Shown: piece by piece, positions 1 to 8,184 of the stretch | How positions within the stretch are numbered: position 1 is the first letter of the stretch | Layout of the letters: each line of letters starts with the position of its first letter | Source: Streptosporangium subroseum | Lineage (GTDB): Bacteria; Actinomycetota; Actinomycetes; Streptosporangiales; Streptosporangiaceae | NCBI RefSeq assembly: GCF_900188345.1 | Contig: NZ_FZOD01000035.1 | Span: 1 to 56,550 of the forward strand | DNA length: 56,550 nucleotides | Reading direction: 5' to 3' | Translations under genes and position numbers: made by a program | The notes under the pieces: model-generated | The model's input: only the letters and a program-made list of their open reading frames with translations | Database searches by the model: none | Told to the model about the DNA's origin: nothing

Positions 1-293
1 GCCTGAGCGAGCACGGTGGCAGTCGTGGTGCCGTCACCCGCGACGTCGTCGGTCTTCTTGGCGACTTCCTTGACGAGCTCGGCCCCGATCTTCTCCCACG
101 GGTCTTCGAGCTCGATCTCCTTGGCGATGGAGACACCGTCGTTGGTGATAGTGGGGGCGCCCCACTTCTTCTCCAGAACGACGTTACGGCCCTTCGGGCC
201 GAGGGTCACCTTGACGGCGTCCGCGAGCTGGTTCATACCACGCTCGAGACCGCGCCGGGCGTCCTCGTCGAACGCGATCATTTTCGAAGTCAT
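1..293 (-). CDS. groL: Chaperonin GroEL (N-terminal part, cut by window edge)
   Basis: Encodes the start of the 60-kDa chaperonin that folds proteins in the cytoplasm inside a double-ring cage with GroES. The reading frame starts MTSKMIAFDEDARRGLERG and contains KVTLGPKGRNVVLEKKWGAP and the nucleotide-binding DGTTTAT stretch, all diagnostic of GroEL. About 97 of some 540 residues are present; the rest lies beyond position 1. An AGGAG ribosome site sits just upstream of the ATG at 293. No groES lies immediately upstream, so this is a stand-alone groEL copy, common in actinobacteria. A CIRCE operator at 406-432 indicates HrcA control. The product is certain; which paralogue (groEL1 or groEL2) cannot be decided from this fragment. 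Confidence 0.97.
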   Translation of the reverse strand, partial: MTSKMIAFDEDARRGLERGMNQLADAVKVTLGPKGRNVVLEKKWGAPTITNDGVSIAKEIELEDPWEKIGAELVKEVAKKTDDVAGDGTTTATVLAQ

Positions 294-405
294 TCCTGCT
301 CCTGCTTCTGATGGGGGCTCTCCGGGACGGCGCCCGCGACGGACGGTCCACCGGCGGGCGGCCACCCCGCCGGCAGACCTCGCCGTCCCGGCACACGCCT
401 TGTGG

Positions 406-432
406 TTGGCACTCTCCAGGCGTGAGTGCCAG
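406..432. promoter_or_regulatory. CIRCE element (HrcA operator) of groEL
   Basis: The two arms TTGGCACTC and GAGTGCCAG are separated by exactly nine bases, as in the CIRCE consensus TTAGCACTC-N9-GAGTGCTAA. The element lies about 115 bp upstream of the groEL start and points to heat-inducible repression by HrcA. The gene for HrcA is not in this window. Confidence 0.9.
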
Positions 433-459
433 GCGTTCCATCGCACTCTACCCACAACT

Positions 460-490
460 TGCGTGGCACGCATATAGTGCGCGGCACGCA
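460..490. promoter_or_regulatory. Tandem operator pair upstream of the tetR-type gene
   Basis: Two 13-base dyads, TGCGTGGCACGCA at 460-472 and TGCGCGGCACGCA at 478-490, differ at one position and start 18 bp apart. The first is a perfect palindrome around a central G. A TATAGT hexamer at 473-478 between them could be the -10 box of the adjoining regulator gene, which starts at 510. This fits autoregulation by that TetR protein; binding is inferred. Confidence 0.6.
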
Positions 491-509
491 ATGTCGGTAG
501 GGTTGCCCC

Positions 510-1124
510 ATGAACGACGACGCCATGGACCTTCGGGCACGCAACAGCCAGGCCACCCGGGAGGCGATCAGCCATGCCGCGCTGCGCCTGGCCATCGAGC
601 GAGGCCCCAGCGGGCTGGCCCTTGTCCGCGTCCATGACATCGCCACGGCCGCGGGAGTCTCACCCCGTACCTACAACAACTACTTCTCCAGCAGGGCGGA
701 GGCGATCTGCGCCTTCCAGGCCGACCAGTCCAGGCACGCGGGGCAGGCGTTGCGTTCCCGGCCCGCCGACGAGCCGCTCGGTCAGGCCGTCATCACGGCC
801 GTGATCGAGCTCTACACCAACCCCGAGCCCGACAAGGCCGGCCTGCGCATGATCATGTCGACGCCCGAGTTGGAGGGCGAGGCGCTGAAGGCGTTCACCA
901 TGGCGGAGGGCCCGCTCGCCGAGGCGATCGCGGCGCGCACCGGCACCGACCCCGGACGCGACCTGTTCCCCGCCGTCACGGCCGCCGCGGTCGCCGGTGC
1001 CATCCGCGTGGCGGGGCGGCACTGGCTCGAGCCCGGCAACACCGAATCCTTCGCCACCACCCTGCGTCGCGCCCTGTCCTGCGTCTTTCCTGTCGCGCCG
1101 CCCAAAGACCCGCAGGATCGGTGA
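510..1124 (+). CDS. TetR/AcrR family transcriptional regulator
   Basis: A 204-residue protein with an N-terminal TetR helix-turn-helix: residues 13-60 hold TREAISHAALRLAIERGPSGL, then VHDIATAAGVSPRTYNNYFSSRAEAI, the canonical recognition helix region. The remainder is an alpha-helical ligand pocket with no recognisable effector signature. It is divergent from groEL and preceded by two near-identical dyads (460-490), so it most likely represses itself. No transporter or enzyme target adjoins on the same strand, since the next gene is convergent. The ligand is unknown. Confidence 0.9.
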   Translation: MNDDAMDLRARNSQATREAISHAALRLAIERGPSGLALVRVHDIATAAGVSPRTYNNYFSSRAEAICAFQADQSRHAGQALRSRPADEPLGQAVITAVIELYTNPEPDKAGLRMIMSTPELEGEALKAFTMAEGPLAEAIAARTGTDPGRDLFPAVTAAAVAGAIRVAGRHWLEPGNTESFATTLRRALSCVFPVAPPKDPQDR

Positions 1125-1251
1125 CCGGCCCGCGCAGGCCCGGCATTTGAGACTGCCCATGCTGCTGCGTTCCCTGCACCGGTGACCGGGAGGCGGCAGG
1201 TGGTTCAGCCGTCGAAAAGCGTGGAGCACGATGGTGGTCGTCCGTGCTCTC

Positions 1252-2364
1252 TCAGCCGGCGTGGAGGATCCGAAAGCGATCAGGTTCCGCGGGATCTCGA
1301 TCGACGACCTGGATTGGCGTCCACGCCCACTGCCAAACGCCGATGCCCGGCGTGCGGGAGAACCGGATCTGCCCGCGGGTGCCCTCGACGGCGACGCGCG
1401 GCCAGGATTCGGCGATGCGCGCCCGGTCCGCGCCGTGAGAACGCAGCACGTCGGCGAGGACGGCGACCGTGTCGTAGCCCTCGAAGGCGACGAAGGAGGG
1501 CGCTTCGGCCAGCCGCTCACGGAGGGCCGTCTCGACGCGTGCGCCGAGTGGGCTGAGGCGCTCGGGCAGGTAGCGCAAGAACGGGATCGCGGCGCCGTCG
1601 TCGCCCAGCGACGTCGCCCATTCGGCGAACTCCGGTTGCCCGGCCGGAGCGCCGATCATGATCTCGGCGAGGCGCTGGTCGCGGCGGACGGACTTGACGA
1701 TCGACACGGCCGGCTCCGGGTGGCCGACCAGAAGAAGGAGGGCTGTCGCGCGACTGTCGACGAGTTCGTCGCACACGGCCGTGGGGGTGAGCGAACGCAT
1801 GTCGAGTTCGATGACGGTGCCGCCGCGTGCAGCGAGGTGGTCCCGCAGAATGCGGGCCCCAGACGCCCAGTAGACACTCGGCTCGGCTGCTACGGCGATT
1901 CGGCTGTGTCCCGCGCCGAGGAGGAAGTCCGCGTAGATCTGCCAGCCGTGGGACTGCGCCGGGGCGAGGCGCGCGACCCATTCCGTCGGCTGTTCGGTGA
2001 GCGCGTCGAGAACCGCCGACGAGCAGAGGAACGGCAGGCCGAGAGCGTCGGCCCTGGCGGCGGCGGCGCGAGCGACGACGCTGTGATACTCCCCCGCCAA
2101 GGCAGCCACGCCCAGGTGAGCCAGTTCGTCTACGGCCGCCGCGGCCCTCTGTGGATCAGCCGCGGTGTCTCGGACCACCAGCTCGAGTGGTCTTCCGACG
2201 ATCCCGCCGGCGTCGTTGACTTCGCGAACGGCCAGCTCGAGTCCGGCGAGCAGGTGCCGGCCCGCCTCGACCCAGCCAGGCCGGGTCAGCGGAACGAGAG
2301 CGCCGATCTGGATGGATGATCCGTCGGTCCGCTCCGCTCCGGGTGGCGATGGTGGCGTGTTCAT
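1252..2364 (-). CDS. ABC-type branched-chain amino acid binding-protein family (Peripla_BP_6), no signal peptide
   Basis: A 370-residue protein of the type I periplasmic-binding fold used for Leu/Ile/Val, amides and urea. The sequence opens with IQIGALVPLTRPGWVEAGRH and continues GLELAVREVNDAGGIVGRPLE, the family's hallmark entry (LxGxxLAVxxINAAGGIxGR). AVLAxxxHSVVARAAAA-like and VAFEGYDTVAVLADVLR segments follow. Family members normally carry a lipoprotein or Sec signal; here the first residues are MNTPPSPPGAERTDGSS with no hydrophobic stretch, so the protein is probably cytoplasmic and may serve as a sensor-like ligand binder. No permease or ATPase genes flank it, so it is an orphan. Confidence 0.82.
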   Translation of the reverse strand: MNTPPSPPGAERTDGSSIQIGALVPLTRPGWVEAGRHLLAGLELAVREVNDAGGIVGRPLELVVRDTAADPQRAAAAVDELAHLGVAALAGEYHSVVARAAAARADALGLPFLCSSAVLDALTEQPTEWVARLAPAQSHGWQIYADFLLGAGHSRIAVAAEPSVYWASGARILRDHLAARGGTVIELDMRSLTPTAVCDELVDSRATALLLLVGHPEPAVSIVKSVRRDQRLAEIMIGAPAGQPEFAEWATSLGDDGAAIPFLRYLPERLSPLGARVETALRERLAEAPSFVAFEGYDTVAVLADVLRSHGADRARIAESWPRVAVEGTRGQIRFSRTPGIGVWQWAWTPIQVVDRDPAEPDRFRILHAG

Positions 2365-2631
2365 GCGGTGGCGTCTCCCGTGCGACGATTCGGTTGCGGT
2401 CTGCCCGGATCGCAGCGTGGCAACGGCCTCGACACCCTATTCGACGCACCTTCCCGTCGGCGGCGGCAGGCCGCGTTCACGCTTCGGCGAAACCTGGATC
2501 GATTACCCGGGCTTCGGGGTTAGAAGACCGTTGACCGGTGCGAGCCGGTGGCGGGGTCAGGCGAACCGAGATTCGCGGACCGGCCCGGCCGCCGTCCCCC
2601 TCCAGGGGGATGAACGGATCACCTCAGAACA

Positions 2632-2849
2632 TTACGCTACGGGTATGGGTCTCAGGCGCCGGATGGCCGCCTCGTACGTGCTGGTGACGACGGTGGCCGT
2701 GCTGGTGCCGTGCAGCACCGCGTCCCGGGCGGACGCGCCAAGTCACTTGCACTCAGGCTCGGCGAGGCGTCCGCGCCAGGTGCGGGGGTGGCCGCGCAGG
2801 CGGCCAGGATGGGCACGGCCAGGAACGGGCCCGCCCTACGGATCTTCAT
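2632..2849 (-). pseudogene. Small lipoprotein gene with an apparent single frame disruption
   Basis: An ATG at 2849 has a strong GGAGG site eight bases upstream and opens MKIRRAGPFLAVPILAAC, a clean lipoprotein signal with lipobox LAAC, then a Ser/Ala/Pro-rich stretch ending SLSASDLA. Reading straight on gives a Cys/Pro/Arg-rich tail that stops at 2652. Changing frame near 2750 restores a normal-looking tail, SARDAVLHGTSTATVVTSTY then EAAIRRLRPIPVA, ending at TAA 2632. The break is either a real mutation or a sequencing indel next to a GC run. It lies downstream of a kinase/regulator pair on the same strand and is probably co-transcribed. Function unknown. Confidence 0.5.
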
Positions 2850-2971
2850 GGATACCGTCCTCCGGGAATGTGGGGATGCCTCCTCCACACTCCCGGCCGG
2901 GCAGGCCCCGCACATCGCGCCGGAGTGAGGCGGCCGGTCCCCCGTTCGGGGGAGTCCGCCCGTGCTCGGGC

Positions 2972-4285
2972 TCAGGCCACCGGAAGGCGCAGCTCGATCA
3001 GGCCGCCCTGGGACACCTTGGGCGTCAGGACGCCGCCCGCCGCCTCCGCCAGCCTGCGAGCCAGCGCGAGGCCCAGCCCGGCGCCCTCGCCGGGCGCGGC
3101 CGCGCGTCCCTGCGCTCCGGGGCCGAGAACGGTCTCCAGCTCGCCTGCGGCGAACCCGGGGCCGTCGTCGACGATGGCGAACACCACGTCGTTCTCGGAT
3201 CGCGAGACGCGGAGCAGCGCCGCCGAACGGCCATACCGCAGCGCGTTGTCCAGGAGCGGCTGGAGCATCCGCAGGACCACCTCGTGATCACAGCCGACGG
3301 TCAGGCCGGCGGCGCACTCCAGATCGAGCTGGATCTCCCGTCCCCGCGCCCGGCAGGCTCGCCGCGCGTCCGCGGCCACGTCGACGGCCGCGGCCGTGCC
3401 CGCGGAGGGGTCGATGCTCCGCCGGGCCAGGCCGATCAGGGTGTCGAGGGCCGCGGCCATCCGATCGGTCCCGTCGAGGACCTGCCGCAGCACGGCCTGG
3501 AACTCGGCGGCCGAACGATCCCGGCGGAGGGCCACCTCGGTCTCCAGGCGCAGCTGGGCGAGCGGGGTGCGCAGTTCGTGGGCGATCTCGGCGGTGACGC
3601 GCTGTTCGTGGCGGAGCGCCGCGGAGAGCCGGCCGAGCAGGCTGTCCAGGGTCGAGGCGAGGCCTGTCAGCTCGTCACGGGGCGAGCCGAGGCCGAACCT
3701 GCGATCGAGATCCCGTTCGGACCACCTCGCCGCCTGGGCGGTCATCTGTGCGACGGGCCGCAGAGCCTGCGTCACCGCGCGCCGGACGAACAGGGCGCTG
3801 AGCCCGAGGACCAGCACGTCGAGGACCAGCGCGCCGATCAGTGCGGTCCGCTCGGCGTGCTCGTACGGAATCAGGGAGAGGGCGGCCACCACTATCGCGT
3901 CCGGCGTCGCAGGGCCGTGCAGCGGTATCGCCAGCATCCGCAGGTCGTCGCCGACGTTGCGGAAGGTGGAGCGGGAGACCGAGCTGAGCCTTCGGGCGAG
4001 CGGGTCCAGGGGGCCCGGTACGGGCGGGGCGCTGACCGGGACGCCGGCGGCGTCGAACACCCACACCCCGCTGTCGAGAACCTCGTCGAAGTGCGTCTCG
4101 TTCACCCTCAGCCGGCCCCGGAAGGTCGTCACCGTGGCCGCCGCCGCCTCGGCCCGCGCCCGCAGGACACCGTCGGCGTCACTTTCCAGCCGCCAGGAGA
4201 GCGCCGTGTAGAAGCCCATGGTCAGCGCCACGAGGGCGACGGCGAGTGTCGCGGTCGCGGTGGCGACGAGCCTGCGGCGGATCAC
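2972..4285 (-). CDS. Two-component sensor histidine kinase
   Basis: A 437-residue membrane kinase. A first transmembrane helix lies at residues 7-30 (ATATATLAVALVALTMGF), an extracellular sensor region of about 110 residues follows, and a second helix lies near 148-168. Then come a HAMP linker and the catalytic core: phosphoacceptor EIAHELRTPLAQL, N-box LLDNALRYG, G1 DDGPGF and G2 GAGLGLAL. The start overlaps the stop of the response regulator gene by 4 bp (ATGA), so the two are translationally coupled. The stimulus is unknown; the extracellular part has no recognised domain. A small lipoprotein gene follows it. Confidence 0.93.
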   Translation of the reverse strand: MIRRRLVATATATLAVALVALTMGFYTALSWRLESDADGVLRARAEAAAATVTTFRGRLRVNETHFDEVLDSGVWVFDAAGVPVSAPPVPGPLDPLARRLSSVSRSTFRNVGDDLRMLAIPLHGPATPDAIVVAALSLIPYEHAERTALIGALVLDVLVLGLSALFVRRAVTQALRPVAQMTAQAARWSERDLDRRFGLGSPRDELTGLASTLDSLLGRLSAALRHEQRVTAEIAHELRTPLAQLRLETEVALRRDRSAAEFQAVLRQVLDGTDRMAAALDTLIGLARRSIDPSAGTAAAVDVAADARRACRARGREIQLDLECAAGLTVGCDHEVVLRMLQPLLDNALRYGRSAALLRVSRSENDVVFAIVDDGPGFAAGELETVLGPGAQGRAAAPGEGAGLGLALARRLAEAAGGVLTPKVSQGGLIELRLPVA

Positions 4286-4947
4286 GCGACCGAGTACCCG
4301 ACGCCGCGGACCGTCGTGATCGCCGACGACCGGCCGATGCCGTCGAGCTTGCGGCGGAGCCGTACGACATAGGCGTCCAGGGTGTTGTCGTGGACGATCG
4401 CGCCCGGCGGCCAGGCCGCGGCGATCAGCGAATGACGGCGGACGACCTCCCCGCGGCGTGCCAGCAAGGCCGCGAGCAGCCGGAACTCCGTCGGGGTCAG
4501 GGCGATCCCCCTGCCCTCATGGCGCGCCTCGTGTGCCGCGGGGTCCAGATGAAGGCTCGAAGGCGGGTTCGCGGCCCTGCCCCCGCGCCGCGTGAGGGCT
4601 CGCAACCGCAGCACCAGCTCCTCGAAGTGAAACGGCTTGGGCAGATAGTCGTCGGCGCCCGCGTGAAAGCCCGACAGCCGGTCGGTGACGCCCGCGCGCG
4701 CCGTGAGCAGCAGGACCGGCGCGTGCACGCCGCGGGCGCGCAGAGCCAGGCAGAGATCGCGGCCGTCGACGTCGGGAAGGCCGATGTCGATGACGAACAC
4801 GTCGGGCGGCGGGTCTTTGAGACCCTGCAGGAGAGCGGTCCCGCTGGTCACCGACAGGGAGACCTCGAACCCCTCCTCCCGCAGGCCACGGCTCAGACCG
4901 GCGCGGAGAGCCAGGTCGTCCTCGACGATGGCGACGTTCGGAGTCAA
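4282..4947 (-). CDS. OmpR-family response regulator
   Basis: A 221-residue regulator: receiver domain residues 1-118 with acidic pocket EDD, phosphoacceptor Asp in VIDIGLPD, switch LLLTA and Lys in LPKPF. A winged-helix DNA-binding domain follows, with LTPTEFRLLAALLARRGEVV and the recognition segment VHDNTLDAYVVRLRRKLDG and terminal TVRGVGYSVA. It is the first gene of its operon, with the kinase overlapping downstream. It diverges from a membrane protein gene at 5205, and the shared intergenic region carries two TCAGGT repeats 11 bp apart, the spacing preferred by OmpR regulators. Confidence 0.94.
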   Translation of the reverse strand: MTPNVAIVEDDLALRAGLSRGLREEGFEVSLSVTSGTALLQGLKDPPPDVFVIDIGLPDVDGRDLCLALRARGVHAPVLLLTARAGVTDRLSGFHAGADDYLPKPFHFEELVLRLRALTRRGGRAANPPSSLHLDPAAHEARHEGRGIALTPTEFRLLAALLARRGEVVRRHSLIAAAWPPGAIVHDNTLDAYVVRLRRKLDGIGRSSAITTVRGVGYSVA

Positions 4948-5118
4948 GAGATCGGTTTCCCCGTTCCAGAGGCCGGCGGGTTCGGCACATCAGGGTATGC
5001 GACCCGGAAAAGCGGCACGTGGGACCGTCGGATCCGTCGTTCCTCACGGAGGTCGCGCATTCACCTTCCTGCCACGGCCGCAGTGGAGGATGGCCGATCA
5101 CCGGCCCGGAAAACGCGG

Positions 5119-5135
5119 TCAGGTTACGTTCAGGT
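5119..5135 (+). promoter_or_regulatory. Direct repeat TCAGGT-N5-TCAGGT, candidate response-regulator box
   Basis: TCAGGT at 5119-5124 is repeated at 5130-5135, an 11-bp period on one face of the helix. It lies between the divergent response regulator (start 4947) and membrane protein gene (start 5205). OmpR-family dimers bind such head-to-tail repeats. That this regulator binds here is inferred from position and spacing. Confidence 0.45.
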
Positions 5136-5204
5136 GGGCTGTGCCAGCCTTGCGCGATGATGACGCACACGGGGCGGCGCGAGGCCACATCACGAGGCCG
5201 CCAG

Positions 5205-5975
5205 ATGCTGAACAAGGTTCCAGAGGTCACGATCTACTTCTGGATCATCAAGATCCTGTGCACCACGGTGGGCGAGACCGCGGCGGATTTCCTGGACACG
5301 AACCTGAACCTTGGCCTGACCAACACCACCTACGTCATGGGCGGCCTGCTGGTCATCACGTTGCTCTTCCAGTTCGGGTCCAAGAGGTACGTGCCGGGGA
5401 TCTACTGGCTCGCGGTCGTCCTGATCAGCGTCGTCGGCACGCTGATCACCGACAATCTCACCGACAACTTCGAGGTCTCCCTCGAGACGACCACCATCGT
5501 CTTCGGCGTCGCGCTGGCGGTGACCTTCGCGGCGTGGTACGCGAGCGAGCGGACCCTGTCCATCCACACCATCACCACGATCCGGCGCGAGGCCTTCTAC
5601 TGGCTGGCCATCCTGTTCACCTTCGCCCTGGGCACCGCGGCGGGTGACCTGGTGGCGGAGGGGCTGGATCTGGGGTACTGGGTGTCGGCGCTCATGTTCG
5701 GCGCACTGATCGGGATCATCGCCGGTGCCCGCTTCGGCCTCAAGATGAACGCGGTCCTGACCTTCTGGGTCGCCTACATCCTGACGCGGCCTCTCGGAGC
5801 CTCGATCGGCGACTACCTGTCGCAGTCCCGCGACGACGGCGGCCTCGGCCTGGGCACCATCGCGACCAGCGCGCTCTTCCTTATCACGATCTTGAGCTTC
5901 GTCGTCTACCTGTCCGTCACCAGAAGGGACGAGGTCGCTCCCGTGGCCGTCGCGGGGGGACGGTGGGGACGGTAG
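5205..5975 (+). CDS. Multi-pass membrane protein, COG4705-type
   Basis: A 256-residue protein that starts MLNKVPEVTIYFWIIKIL and carries about eight hydrophobic helices in repeated pairs. Two similar halves are visible: KILCTTVGETAADFLDTNLNLGL near the N terminus and FTFALGTAAGDLVAEGLDLGY in the centre, both with a G-E/A-A-AD-L signature, suggesting internal duplication. This matches a family of uncharacterised membrane-anchored proteins. The ATG at 5205 is chosen because GAGG lies seven bases upstream; an in-frame ATG at 5157 lacks a ribosome site. It diverges from a two-component operon that may control it. Substrate or role unknown. Confidence 0.82.
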   Translation: MLNKVPEVTIYFWIIKILCTTVGETAADFLDTNLNLGLTNTTYVMGGLLVITLLFQFGSKRYVPGIYWLAVVLISVVGTLITDNLTDNFEVSLETTTIVFGVALAVTFAAWYASERTLSIHTITTIRREAFYWLAILFTFALGTAAGDLVAEGLDLGYWVSALMFGALIGIIAGARFGLKMNAVLTFWVAYILTRPLGASIGDYLSQSRDDGGLGLGTIATSALFLITILSFVVYLSVTRRDEVAPVAVAGGRWGR

Positions 5976-6034
5976 GGCCCGGGCCGCGTCGTCCGCGGGG
6001 CCCGCGACATGCCGTCCAGGCCCGCAACGGCCGG

Positions 6035-7426
6035 TCATCCGGTTTGTGCGGCCGGGCTCGCCGAACCTGACGAGGCCGCGAGGGGCAGGACGATGCGGAC
6101 CGCGGCGCCGCCCGCCGGTCGGTTGGCGGCTTCGGCGTGACCGCCGTGGGCCTCGGCGACGGCCTTGACGATCGCCAGTCCGAGCCCGGCCCCGCTCGAG
6201 TCGCGGGTGCGGGCGGTGTCGGCGCGGCGGAACCGTTCGAAGGCCGCGGGCAGGAAGTGCTCGGGGAAGCCGGGACCGGAGTCCGTCACCTCGATGATCA
6301 CGGTGTCGTTCTCCGTGAAGGCGCGTACCACGATCTCGCTGCCCGCCGGTGCGGCGCGCTGGGCGTTGTCGAGGAGGTTGTCGAGGGCCTGACGCAGCCG
6401 GTCGGGGTCGAGGTCGGCGGTGAGGCCGGCCGGCACGTCGACGCGGAACTCGATTCCGGGGCGGCGTGCGCGGTTGGCCGCCGCGTGGACGACGGGTGCC
6501 AGGGGCAGTCGCTGGAGCCGGGTGAGCGGTGCGTCCTCGTCGTTCTGGGCGAGGAGCAGCAGGTTGTCGGCGAGCCGGGTGAGCCTTCTGGTCTCCTCCG
6601 CGGCGCCTGCCACCGCCAGGACGAGTTCGGCCCTGCTGCGGCCGGGCCGGGTGGCGAGTTCGAGTTCTGCCTGCAGTACGGCGAGCGGACTGCGCAGCTC
6701 GTGCCCGGCCTCGGCGACAAAACGGCGTTGCCGCCACAGCGAGGACTGCAGGCGGGCGAGCAGATCGTTGAAGGTCAGGGCGAGAGCGGCGATCTCGTCC
6801 CGGGTGCGCGGCACGTCGAGGCGGGCCGCCGGATCGCGGACGTGCATGTCCGACGCCGTCCGGCGCATCCGCTCCACCGGGCGCAGGGCCGTACCCGCCA
6901 GCAGCCAGACGCCGGCCGCGCCGAGGAGGGCCAGGCCGGTCGCGCCCACCGCCAGATCCTGGCGCACCCGGGCCAGCGCGGCCGTCGCCGGCTCCAGCGA
7001 GCCGCCGACCAGGACCACCCAGACGCCGGACGAGCGGGCCACCGGCTGGGTGAGGAGCCGTAGCGGTTCGCCGTTGAGATTCCGGGTGAGGTGGCCGGGG
7101 GCGCGCCGGGCGGTCTCCAGCTCGGCGGGGGTGAGCAGCGGCCTGCCTCCGATGGATTCGGACGCCACGGCCAGGGCTCCACCCGGGGTGAAGACCTGGG
7201 TGAACGTGGCTCGCGACGGACCGATCCGTTCCGGCTCGTCCTGGAAGTCGAGGGCGCCGTTCTCGGACACGATCTGGGTGACCTCCTCCGCCCGGCTCTC
7301 CAGGGCGGCGTCCATGGAGGCGATCAGGCCGGTCTGCAGCTGTCGTTCGAACACCATCTCCCCGCCCGCGGCGAGGAGGATCGTGGCGAGAAGGTAGGCC
7401 AGCAGCAGCCGGATCCGGATCGGCAC
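6035..7426 (-). CDS. Two-component sensor histidine kinase
   Basis: A 463-residue kinase starting at GTG 7426 (GGGAG seven bases upstream), just past the stop of the response regulator at 7428. The first helix is near residues 4-22 (IRLLLAYLLATILLAAGGE), an extracellular region of about 120 residues follows, and a second helix (VGATGLALLGAAGVWLLAG) leads into HAMP. The catalytic core has FVAEAGHELRSPLAVL, N-box LDNLLDNAQRAA, G1 DSGPGF and G2 GAGLGLAIV. This is the arrangement of CseC/MprB-like kinases. It pairs with the upstream regulator; the divergent exported repeat protein at 8185 is a plausible target. Confidence 0.93.
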   Translation of the reverse strand: MPIRIRLLLAYLLATILLAAGGEMVFERQLQTGLIASMDAALESRAEEVTQIVSENGALDFQDEPERIGPSRATFTQVFTPGGALAVASESIGGRPLLTPAELETARRAPGHLTRNLNGEPLRLLTQPVARSSGVWVVLVGGSLEPATAALARVRQDLAVGATGLALLGAAGVWLLAGTALRPVERMRRTASDMHVRDPAARLDVPRTRDEIAALALTFNDLLARLQSSLWRQRRFVAEAGHELRSPLAVLQAELELATRPGRSRAELVLAVAGAAEETRRLTRLADNLLLLAQNDEDAPLTRLQRLPLAPVVHAAANRARRPGIEFRVDVPAGLTADLDPDRLRQALDNLLDNAQRAAPAGSEIVVRAFTENDTVIIEVTDSGPGFPEHFLPAAFERFRRADTARTRDSSGAGLGLAIVKAVAEAHGGHAEAANRPAGGAAVRIVLPLAASSGSASPAAQTG

Positions 7427-7427
7427 G

Positions 7428-8108
7428 CTAGCTCCCGCACGGATCGCGCAACCGGTAACCGGCGCCGCGCACGGTCTCCAGGTCGGCGCGTGCGAACGGC
7501 CGGTCGATCTTCCGGCGCAGCAGCCCGACGTACTGGTCGACGACGTTCGACACACTGTCGTAGGCGAAGTCCCACACGTTGTCCAGGATCTGGGTGCGGC
7601 TCAGCACCACGCCGGGGTGCCGCAGGAACAGCTCCAGGATCGCGAACTCCTTGGCCGCGAGCTCGATCTCCGTCTCGCCGCGCCACGCGCGCCGTGACGC
7701 CGGATCCAGTCGCAGGTCCCCGACCTGGAGCACGGCGGGCCGCTCGTGGGCGCCACGCCGGATCAGGGCGCGGATACGGGCCGCCAGTTCGGTGAAGCTG
7801 AACGGTTTGGCCAGGTAGTCGTCGGCTCCGGCGTCCAGCCCCCGGACCCGGTCCGCCACGGCGTCGCGGGCGGTCAGCATCAGCACCGGCGCCCACCGCT
7901 CGGCGGCGCGCAGACGCCTGCAGACCTCGAATCCATCGAATCCGGGGAGCATCACGTCCAGCACGATCGCGTCGTAGTCGTGCTCGGTCGCCCGCCACAG
8001 GGCGTCCTCGCTGTGGGTGGCCACATCGACCGCGTAGCCCTCTTCCGTCAGGCCGCGCCGTAGGAGAACGGCCATCCGCGCGTTGTCCTCGACAACCAGT
8101 AAGCGCAC
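7428..8108 (-). CDS. OmpR-family response regulator
   Basis: A 226-residue regulator: receiver MRLLVVEDNARMAVLLRRGL with phosphoacceptor in VLDVMLPGFDG, MLTARD switch and AKPFSF lysine. A winged-helix effector follows with LAAKEFAILELFLRHPG, then NVVDQYVGLLRRKIDRPF and TVRGAGYRL. It is translated first in the pair; the kinase GTG starts two bases past its stop codon, so they form one coupled unit. It diverges from the exported repeat protein gene (start 8185). The 76-bp gap between them holds the dyad GTGGC-N7-GCCAC, a possible control site. Confidence 0.94.
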   Translation of the reverse strand: MRLLVVEDNARMAVLLRRGLTEEGYAVDVATHSEDALWRATEHDYDAIVLDVMLPGFDGFEVCRRLRAAERWAPVLMLTARDAVADRVRGLDAGADDYLAKPFSFTELAARIRALIRRGAHERPAVLQVGDLRLDPASRRAWRGETEIELAAKEFAILELFLRHPGVVLSRTQILDNVWDFAYDSVSNVVDQYVGLLRRKIDRPFARADLETVRGAGYRLRDPCGS

Positions 8109-8184
8109 GTCACACCTTCCCTACATCTATGCGTGGCTAGCGTCGCCACACGTCAGCGACATCACGAAGGGAAGTAACCGCACT

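Noticed and set aside
2165..4372. Plus-strand frame of about 735 codons
   Set aside because: Shadow of the binding protein start, the lipoprotein gene and the histidine kinase on the other strand.
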